This document shows, in pieces, positions 5,959 through 11,386 of a stretch of DNA of 11,386 bases (positions within the stretch are counted from its first letter, which is position 1; each line of letters opens with the position of its first letter). A model generated the notes under the pieces. The model searched no databases. It was not told where the DNA came from and worked only from the letters and a program-made list of their open reading frames with translations. The position numbers and the translations under genes are program-made. Source of the DNA: an uncultured bacterium (GTDB lineage: Bacteria > Cloacimonadota > Cloacimonadia > Cloacimonadales > Cloacimonadaceae); the NCBI GenBank assembly GCA_937924555.1, contig CALDSN010000073.1:1-11386 (forward strand), in the 5' to 3' direction.

Positions 5959-8952
5959 TTAATCAAGACCCTTCGTATCAATTGCCGTCATGGCAGCCAC
6001 AATCTCCATCGTCTTCACACTCACCGTGCACACCCGCATCAGCAGGTCTATCACTTTGTCTTTGTAATCGGCAAAGCGGTATGTGTTGAACAGCTTAGCG
6101 ATGGTGGGGTCTTTGGGTTTCTTTTCTTTGTATTGATCAAGCACCCATTCCAGTGCGCTGCGGTTGCCAAGCTTGTATTCCCATGCCGTGGACGGAATGC
6201 CGGTTAAGCTGGTGATTTCATCCAGGATGATGCTGCCATGCTCCTTATCCGCTTTCAGCTTGGCTTTGGGGCTGCCGATTGTGTCCAATTCTGTATCTAT
6301 GCGCGCTAAGGGGTATGGCGTAGCAGTTTCGAATCCGATATGCAGTTCCATCAATTCTTTGCCCCACTCTGCCCAAGTGCGGAAGCCATCATAATAGGGT
6401 ATGCGGGGAAAGCTACGTTTAAGGTTCAGTTCATACTTGGCTTTATAGGCAGGATGGTGCAGCACGGCATACACATAATGGAAGATATCCGTTTTGGTGA
6501 TGGCAGCATCGGCATAATGCGCACGGAACTCTGCCAAAGCCCAGTCGGTGATGTTATCATGGCGGTTGCCGTCTTTGTCGTAACTGTAAAGAGGAAGGCA
6601 TTGGGTGTCCCCAGTGAAATGAAGATCTGTGTGTGAGTTTGTTGAAATATATACCATGGATTTTGTCGAGATACAGATAATGCTGTTTGCCCCTTTATTA
6701 AAGGAACCATCCATCCCATGTTCGTCTATAAATAGCTCGGATAGATACAAGTTTGTTTTGAAGTATGGCCTGTAATAATAAGAAGTGATTCTTGATGATA
6801 AGTATGGTTCCTTTAGCTTTTTGGTGAACCTATGCTTTAGGTTCCTTGACCATTTTATTGTATCCTCGTATTTGTCTGTAGCATTATCATATCCTCTGAC
6901 AAGATATGCCATTTTGTGCTCTAGATTGTTACTATCTATATCGGTTATCCATTCATCCCTATTTGTTGATATTCCTGTCGAGTAAAGCTTGAACACTGCA
7001 TCAAGTCCTTTACCGTTTTTCACTGCCTTATCCGCCACTGGTATCATATCTTCCCAATCGTTTTCCACCAGGTTTATCCAGTTGTTGTCTTTGTCAGGCT
7101 GGATGTGCTCAAAGGGCAAGTTCTCAAAGGAGTTCTGGACAATATAATCCAGTTTCTCATCAGATTTTGCATAGTCTTTCACTTCATCATAGAAAACTTG
7201 GAACCCTGTCTGTCCCTTAATCTTGATAAGGAAATAGATGGCAATCCCAACCCGAATCTGGTCATGGAATATGTTGCCACCTTCCTGCCTACGCCTTTCA
7301 CCACTGGTTCTGGCATTGCCTTTCAGGTCTATCATATATAAGTAGTTGAACTCGTCTTTAACAACCTTTCTAAAGCCATCAAAGGTTCGGCTATTGATGA
7401 ATGAGTTATTGGAAACAAAGGCAATTACTCCATTCTCGTCAATCCTGTCGCTTGCCCATCTAAGAAACCTTGCATACATATCATAAAGCTTCGTCTTTTG
7501 GGCAGTGCTGTGGAAAATATAGGTATCTTTAATCCGTTTGTCTATAACGGGGTATTCCCTATTCTTGTTATTCTCGTTTTCGTTCATCTGATTGGCATTA
7601 TAGGGTGGATTACCGATTATCACCGATATCTTGCGTTCATTCTGCCGTTTGATGCGTTCGGCATTCTCGTCCGTGACGCTAAAGATATCCATTTCCGCAT
7701 CTTTATTCATATTCACATAGTTATCCAGGGTATCCACAAAGCAGAGGTTTTCAAATTCCGCATAGCTGCCCATCTTCTGCTTATAGGTGAACTCAATATT
7801 GAGATTGGCGATATAATAGGGCAAAATCTCCACTTCGTTGGCATGCAGTTCGTGTTTATATTTGTATTCCAGCTTATCCTTGCGGATATGGTCAATTATG
7901 TCGCAGATAAAGGTGCCGGTACCTGTGGCGGGATCAAGTATTTCCACTCCTTTATCCTGCAGCATCTTGCCAAAGTGCTTTTGCAGCAGGTAATCTGTGC
8001 TGTCTATCATAAAGCGGACAATCTCGTTGGGGGTGTAAACCACACCCAGACGGTCTGCCTTCTTGGGGCTATAGCTTTTGTAAAAGGTTTCATACACCAC
8101 TTTCAGGAAGCGTTGCTTTTCGTGGTGGTCGGCAATCTGAGCGGCACGGGCATTGATTGTATCATAATAGTGTTTTATCCCTGCCAGACAGCTATTGCGT
8201 ACTTCTCTGGTAAAGAAAGTGCCAACCAGTTTCTCCAGTTCGCGAGCAATGTTATTATCCTGATGGAAGTATGGCTCGTCGAAGATGGTATTAAAGATAT
8301 CGGCAGTAAGGATATGCTGGATAACCATTTCGCGGATATCTTCCGGCGTGATGTTTGGGTTAACCACCTCACGCAGTAAATCCAGAAAGCTGTTGCGTGC
8401 CTTTTGGTATGCAGGATTTTGCTCCGCATTGCTTTCAATCATGTTTCGCAGGGCTTCCGTAACCTTGGGGACATCGGCTTTAAACAGCTCTATTGCTACT
8501 CTGAACTCGTGCACTTCGGGACGCTCGAAGTTTACAAACTGTTTAAGCAGCTTATCCAGCTTGGGCACGTCCTCCATTTTGCATTCTGCCACGCGTCTGC
8601 CATTTTGATACAACACAGCATGGGTGCTATCTTCAAACAGGATGTTATCGTCAGGATAGCCTTTGGCGAATTTGCCTGCGATTTCCTTTTCCAAATCGTC
8701 AAATTCATCCTTGCTTTCCCAATAGCCCCAATCCAGCACCAATGTGTCCTTAAGCGTGCCATCGGGAGTAACTAACTTGCCCAGTTTGCCTTTTACGGGG
8801 ACTTCCGGCACCAGGCGCAGGTCTTTGGCTTTGGCGTAATCGCCCAAGAGCTTTATAAAGGCAAGGCGAATGGAGGATTCATTTGGTTTACCGCTGCGGT
8901 GCTTTAGTTCTGCAAGTTCGTTCAGGAAGCGCTGTATAGCTATCTCGCTCAT
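5959..8952 (-). CDS. Single-chain restriction-modification enzyme (type IIG-like, ISP-type specificity domain)
   Basis: Predicted to methylate adenine N6 in a specific DNA site and to cut unmethylated DNA, all in one 997-residue chain. Residues 1-130 carry a likely PD-(D/E)XK nuclease: PDG at 63-65 and YWESKD at 77-82 (catalytic candidates D64, E79, K81). A helical connector follows. The methyltransferase shows motif X (GVVYTPNEIVRFM, 303-315), motif I (ILDPATGTGTF, 338-348) and motif IV (NPPY, 448-451). From about 650 the LYSTGISTNRDEW segment (656-668) resembles the C-terminal specificity domain of type ISP enzymes such as LlaBIII. However, no helicase is present and the chain is far shorter than the roughly 1,600 residues of ISP enzymes. 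ATG 8952 is preceded by GAGGG. The target site cannot be read from sequence. DNA for residues about 645-785 is unusually AT-rich. Confidence 0.9.
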   Translation of the reverse strand: MSEIAIQRFLNELAELKHRSGKPNESSIRLAFIKLLGDYAKAKDLRLVPEVPVKGKLGKLVTPDGTLKDTLVLDWGYWESKDEFDDLEKEIAGKFAKGYPDDNILFEDSTHAVLYQNGRRVAECKMEDVPKLDKLLKQFVNFERPEVHEFRVAIELFKADVPKVTEALRNMIESNAEQNPAYQKARNSFLDLLREVVNPNITPEDIREMVIQHILTADIFNTIFDEPYFHQDNNIARELEKLVGTFFTREVRNSCLAGIKHYYDTINARAAQIADHHEKQRFLKVVYETFYKSYSPKKADRLGVVYTPNEIVRFMIDSTDYLLQKHFGKMLQDKGVEILDPATGTGTFICDIIDHIRKDKLEYKYKHELHANEVEILPYYIANLNIEFTYKQKMGSYAEFENLCFVDTLDNYVNMNKDAEMDIFSVTDENAERIKRQNERKISVIIGNPPYNANQMNENENNKNREYPVIDKRIKDTYIFHSTAQKTKLYDMYARFLRWASDRIDENGVIAFVSNNSFINSRTFDGFRKVVKDEFNYLYMIDLKGNARTSGERRRQEGGNIFHDQIRVGIAIYFLIKIKGQTGFQVFYDEVKDYAKSDEKLDYIVQNSFENLPFEHIQPDKDNNWINLVENDWEDMIPVADKAVKNGKGLDAVFKLYSTGISTNRDEWITDIDSNNLEHKMAYLVRGYDNATDKYEDTIKWSRNLKHRFTKKLKEPYLSSRITSYYYRPYFKTNLYLSELFIDEHGMDGSFNKGANSIICISTKSMVYISTNSHTDLHFTGDTQCLPLYSYDKDGNRHDNITDWALAEFRAHYADAAITKTDIFHYVYAVLHHPAYKAKYELNLKRSFPRIPYYDGFRTWAEWGKELMELHIGFETATPYPLARIDTELDTIGSPKAKLKADKEHGSIILDEITSLTGIPSTAWEYKLGNRSALEWVLDQYKEKKPKDPTIAKLFNTYRFADYKDKVIDLLMRVCTVSVKTMEIVAAMTAIDTKGLD

Positions 8953-9287
8953 AATCCCTCTGAGTTATTTCTCTTTGTTGAACTGTTTTTTTGCCTTAGC
9001 TTTTGGTCAAGATTTTTGTTTGAGGGGGTGAGTGTTTGGTGCTGTTCCTGAGAATCTATCCTCCCCGAATGATGTTGAGATATCCCAATTGGACTATCTG
9101 TTGCTTTAAGTGTTTAGCACGCAGGTATAAATTGGTAGCAATAAGTGACACACACCTTCGCAGAGCAGTTCAAAACCACAGTGACACCACCCTTTGAAAC
9201 AAGCTTCGGGGATGTTGTTGATAGATATTAGCTAAGGTAGTCAATGCTCGGCAGATATTACAGATACGGTCATCTAGGAAGAGAATG

Positions 9288-9314
9288 TGGATTCCAGATC
9301 AAGTCTGGAATGAC
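9288..9314. repeat. Dispersed palindromic repeat, copy 1
   Basis: A 27-nt element containing an 8-bp perfect stem, ATTCCAGA/TCTGGAAT, around a TCAAG loop. It matches copy 2 (9345-9371) at 23 of 27 positions, in the same orientation. One pair of differences is compensatory (A-T in the stem here, G-C in copy 2), which suggests the hairpin itself is maintained. It resembles short REP-like palindromes scattered between genes in many bacteria. Confidence 0.75.
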
Positions 9315-9344
9315 GGGATAGCTGTTGTGGTTTGAGATTTGGGC

Positions 9345-9371
9345 TGGATTCCGGAACAAGTACGGAATGAC
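9345..9371. repeat. Dispersed palindromic repeat, copy 2
   Basis: Second copy of the 27-nt element, 57 bp after the first. The outer stem ATTCCG/CGGAAT (6 bp) is intact; the inner two pairs seen in copy 1 are lost. The first arm begins TGGATTCC and the unit ends GGAATGAC in both copies. The 17-nt tandem array begins immediately afterwards. Confidence 0.75.
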
Positions 9372-9372
9372 A

Positions 9373-9457
9373 TGCTTTGTTAGTTTCAGTGCTTTGTCAA
9401 ATCCAGTGCTTTGTTGATTTTGGTGCTATTGTAGTTCCAATGCCTCGATAATTCCAA
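9373..9457. repeat. Five-unit 17-nt tandem repeat
   Basis: TGC recurs exactly every 17 nt, at 9373, 9390, 9407, 9424 and 9441. The first three units all begin TGCTTTGT. The last two diverge at the 5' part but keep a TTCCAA end. An approximate consensus is TGCTTTGTTAATTCCAG. There is no open frame through it and no spacer structure, so it is a degenerating minisatellite-like array, not CRISPR. Function unknown. Confidence 0.75.
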
Positions 9458-9544
9458 CAGAACAGATAAACTCATCCGGCTCACATCGAGAACACATCTA
9501 AAACACATGCTAAAATCGCCACATCAAACACAGGAAATTCTGAG

Positions 9545-9597
9545 GTGATTCCCTCATCCCACCCGGGAGTCACGAGGGAATCACGAGGGAGTGACCT
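9545..9597. repeat. 11-bp inverted repeat with three 11-nt direct repeats
   Basis: GTGATTCCCTC (9545-9555) is perfectly complementary to GAGGGAATCAC (9574-9584), giving an 11-bp stem around an 18-nt loop. Overlapping the right arm are three head-to-tail 11-nt units at 9565, 9576 and 9587 (GGGAGTCACGA, GGGAATCACGA, GGGAGTGACCT). No T-run follows on either strand, so it is not an ordinary terminator. It could be a protein-binding array, a small mobile-repeat remnant or simple expansion. Confidence 0.65.
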
Positions 9598-9930
9598 GAT
9601 GCGGGAATTGGAAAGTATCAGGTTTATACCCGAGATGATGGAGGCTCAAAGAAAGCTGGGATAGAACAGTGTAAGTTCCATGGGAAGCTATGTTACATCC
9701 GGATAAGGGTTGCGTTATCTGAAAATAGCCTGTTGGAACGCCATAGCAAATGAGCTTCGTTATACACACATTTAATGAGTTTAGACATGGTGACTCACAT
9801 TAACATTAGCGTAATCCGCATATCCCCCGATTACTAATAAAAACATATATCTGCCTAACAGTAGATTATGCTTGACCTTTTGTCGGAATCTAAAAATTGG
9901 CTTTATGCAGAGTAATAATAGAGTTACAAA

Positions 9931-11325
9931 ATGAACAAAGCGTTTTTCCGTCCCTTTATCATCATTGCCCTCGCCGCTATCTTGGTTGGCGTGCTGGCTA
10001 TTCTTATCCCTGCATGGGATAACAAAGTTTTACCCATCAAGAAACTAAGCTGGTTCGAGCAGCTAAAGCCAGGTTCGGATGTTTCGGCACCCGATTCCGT
10101 GCTTGCCGAAGATGCAGCGATTATCGCCAGTGACTTGGTAAACATCAAGCCCTTTCTTAAGAAGCTGAAAGACCCATCTTCCGGTTTGCGGATTGCTTAC
10201 TTTGGTGATTCAATCATTGAAGGAGATCTAATCACCGGGAAATTACGCCAGGAGCTACAGGCTTCTCATGGTGGAAACGGAGTGGGGTTGGTGCCCATCA
10301 CCTCCATTGTGTCCGGTTTCCGGCAAACCATCAAGCACAGCTTTTCTAAAAACTGGGAAAGTCTTTCGTTCATGAACAACACGAATAGCGCCATTTCTCT
10401 GGGTTTCACGGGATTCACCTTTATCCCCCGCAACTATTATGTTGCCGAAAAAGCCATTGAACCTATGAAACTGGATAGTCTTGCCATTATGGACAGTTCT
10501 CTGGTGGCACCACCCAAAGCCAAGAAGCAAAGCACCCGCTATTATGTGAATTACAATCCATGGGTGGAGTACACCGCTGCGGGAGTGCCGGGTGGAGCAG
10601 CAAGCTTTAAACACATCAGGCTTTTTTACAGCAATGCTAAGGACAGCAGCTTCGTTAAGGTTAGCTTGGATGGTGCAGCGGTGGAGAAACGCAGGTTAAA
10701 ATCCGGAGCAGGAGTGCAGGTGTTGGATCTCAGCCCGGCAAGCCCCATCAAAAAGCTACGCTTGGAGTTCTCTGCCTACGATCCCATCCATGTTTATGGA
10801 GTAAGTTTTGATGATAACAGCGGAGCTTATGTGGATAACTTCCCCATCCGTGGTTATAGCGGGATGTTTTTCCAACGCATCCATCAGGATGTACTTAAGG
10901 GCTTCCAGCGTTATTTGAATTACGACCTCATCGTGTTGCAATATGGGGAGAATGTATCCAACCCCAAGATAAAGGATTACAGCTACTACGAACGCGGGAT
11001 GAAAAAGACCATTGCCCACATCCAAGATGCCCTTCCTGGAGTGCCAATCCTGATGATTAGTGCACATGACCGCAGTATAAAACAAAACGGTGCTTACCAC
11101 ACCTCACCGGATATTCCATATCTGGTAACCACGCAAAGCAGAGTGGCACAGGAGATGAAAACCGGCTTTTGGAATCTCTTTGCGGCAATGGGCGGTAACG
11201 ATAGCATGCCCAAGTATGTGGCAAACAAGCCTGCTTGGGCGGGAAAGGATTACACACACTTTACGCGCAGCGGTGGAGAACACATTGCCGGAATGCTGCT
11301 GGCTTACCTGAAGGGGACTGATTGA
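9931..11325 (+). CDS. Membrane-anchored SGNH/GDSL hydrolase, Ape1-like
   Basis: Predicted serine esterase acting outside the cytoplasmic membrane, most likely removing or transferring O-acetyl groups on peptidoglycan or another polysaccharide. An N-terminal hydrophobic helix (about 8-27) is an uncleaved signal anchor, placing the rest outside. Catalytic blocks are visible: FGDSIIEGD at 91-99 (nucleophile S94), RGYSG with G308, YGEN at 338-341 (N341, oxyanion hole) and DYTH at 440-443 (D440 and H443). The GDSxxxGD...L pattern with a beta-rich insert between blocks I and II resembles peptidoglycan O-acetylesterase Ape1 and related proteins. Those are often encoded beside MBOAT acyltransferases, but the contig ends before a neighbour can be seen. 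The ATG has only a weak AGAG upstream. The 464 residues look complete; the precise substrate is inferred. Confidence 0.85.
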   Translation: MNKAFFRPFIIIALAAILVGVLAILIPAWDNKVLPIKKLSWFEQLKPGSDVSAPDSVLAEDAAIIASDLVNIKPFLKKLKDPSSGLRIAYFGDSIIEGDLITGKLRQELQASHGGNGVGLVPITSIVSGFRQTIKHSFSKNWESLSFMNNTNSAISLGFTGFTFIPRNYYVAEKAIEPMKLDSLAIMDSSLVAPPKAKKQSTRYYVNYNPWVEYTAAGVPGGAASFKHIRLFYSNAKDSSFVKVSLDGAAVEKRRLKSGAGVQVLDLSPASPIKKLRLEFSAYDPIHVYGVSFDDNSGAYVDNFPIRGYSGMFFQRIHQDVLKGFQRYLNYDLIVLQYGENVSNPKIKDYSYYERGMKKTIAHIQDALPGVPILMISAHDRSIKQNGAYHTSPDIPYLVTTQSRVAQEMKTGFWNLFAAMGGNDSMPKYVANKPAWAGKDYTHFTRSGGEHIAGMLLAYLKGTD

Positions 11326-11339
11326 AGCTAGGTAAAGCG

Positions 11340-11386
11340 AGATCGGAAGAGCACACGTCTGAACTCCAGTCACGATCAGATCTCGT
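11340..11386 (+). other. Illumina TruSeq index adapter (artefact)
   Basis: The last 47 bases equal the TruSeq indexed adapter: the 34-nt common part starting AGATCGGAAGAGC, the six-base index GATCAG (11374-11379, TruSeq index 9) and ATCTCGT of the following constant part. This is library sequence left in the assembly, not genome. Genuine sequence ends at or just before 11339. Confidence 0.98.

Larger units (their letters stand above)
8953..9930. other. Long non-coding, repeat-bearing intergenic region
   Basis: About 980 bases between two divergent genes with no ORF I would call. Open frames are short (62 codons or fewer), lack family features and run across repeats. The stretch 9288-9597 holds the palindromic pair, the 17-nt tandem array and the 11-nt array listed separately. 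No tRNA, rRNA or transposase remnant is recognisable. Promoters for both flanking genes should lie here. I find only partial matches: TTGACC on the minus strand at 9010-9005, and TTGACC on the plus strand at 9872-9877, neither with a good -10. Confidence 0.7.

Noticed and set aside
7498..8379. Plus-strand open frame of 293 codons, rich in Ile, Val and Phe
   Set aside because: It lies wholly inside the restriction-methylation gene on the other strand, whose motifs are unambiguous; it is an antisense shadow with no recognisable domain.
9114..9140. Second CIRCE site (TTAGCACGC)
   Set aside because: Only the first half resembles CIRCE; at the N9 spacing the other half matches at about two of nine positions, and no heat-shock gene follows.
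9288..9457. CRISPR array
   Set aside because: Two palindromic copies and a spacer-free 17-nt tandem do not show repeat-spacer alternation, and no cas gene is present.
9599..9664. Plus-strand 21-residue open frame beginning MRELESIRF
   Set aside because: No ribosome-binding site that stands apart from the repeat sequence, no known match, and a length expected by chance.
9581..9769. Minus-strand open frame of 62 codons
   Set aside because: Short, has no family features, and its 3' end runs into the 11-nt repeats.
9872..9919. Promoter for the SGNH hydrolase gene (TTGACC and TAATAAT)
   Set aside because: The two elements are about 35 nt apart, too far for a -35/-10 pair, and each lacks a partner at normal spacing.
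11104..11373. Minus-strand open frame starting MTGVQTCALPI
   Set aside because: Its start codon and first residues are encoded by the sequencing adapter, and the rest is antisense to the SGNH hydrolase gene.

Overview
The window reads as one complete short contig from a shotgun, probably metagenomic, assembly. Its left edge cuts through dnaJ. Its last 47 bases are an Illumina TruSeq index adapter, not genome. Overall base composition is about 45-50% GC in the housekeeping genes. The hrcA-grpE-dnaK-dnaJ order, the HrcA/CIRCE-type control and the Ape1-like SGNH hydrolase indicate a bacterium. I cannot place it firmly; a Cloacimonadota/FCB-type uncultured bacterium is a guess with low confidence.

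Region 1 (1-4874, minus strand) is a heat-shock operon transcribed right to left: hrcA, grpE, dnaK, dnaJ. hrcA and grpE overlap by 4 nt, and grpE and dnaK abut. A strong hairpin followed by a T-run lies between dnaK and dnaJ. Upstream of hrcA, a TTGACA -35 box is embedded in one arm of a degenerate CIRCE operator, so HrcA should repress its own operon. The products form the DnaK chaperone cycle (DnaK, its co-chaperone DnaJ and exchange factor GrpE) plus its repressor.

Region 2 (4875-8952, minus strand) is a two-gene restriction-modification cassette. The first gene encodes a 997-residue single-chain enzyme with a nuclease motif, an N6-adenine methyltransferase and an ISP-type specificity domain. 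The second encodes a DUF3800 protein. The two genes are in the same reading frame, separated only by one TAA codon. The specificity-domain DNA and the DUF3800 gene are distinctly AT-rich compared with the rest.

Region 3 (8953-9930) has no convincing gene. It carries three unrelated repeat structures within about 310 bases: a pair of palindromic elements, a five-unit 17-nt tandem array, and an 11-nt tandem array with a long inverted repeat.

Region 4 (9931-11325, plus strand) is a membrane-anchored SGNH/GDSL hydrolase related to peptidoglycan O-acetylesterases. About 14 bases follow it before the adapter starts.
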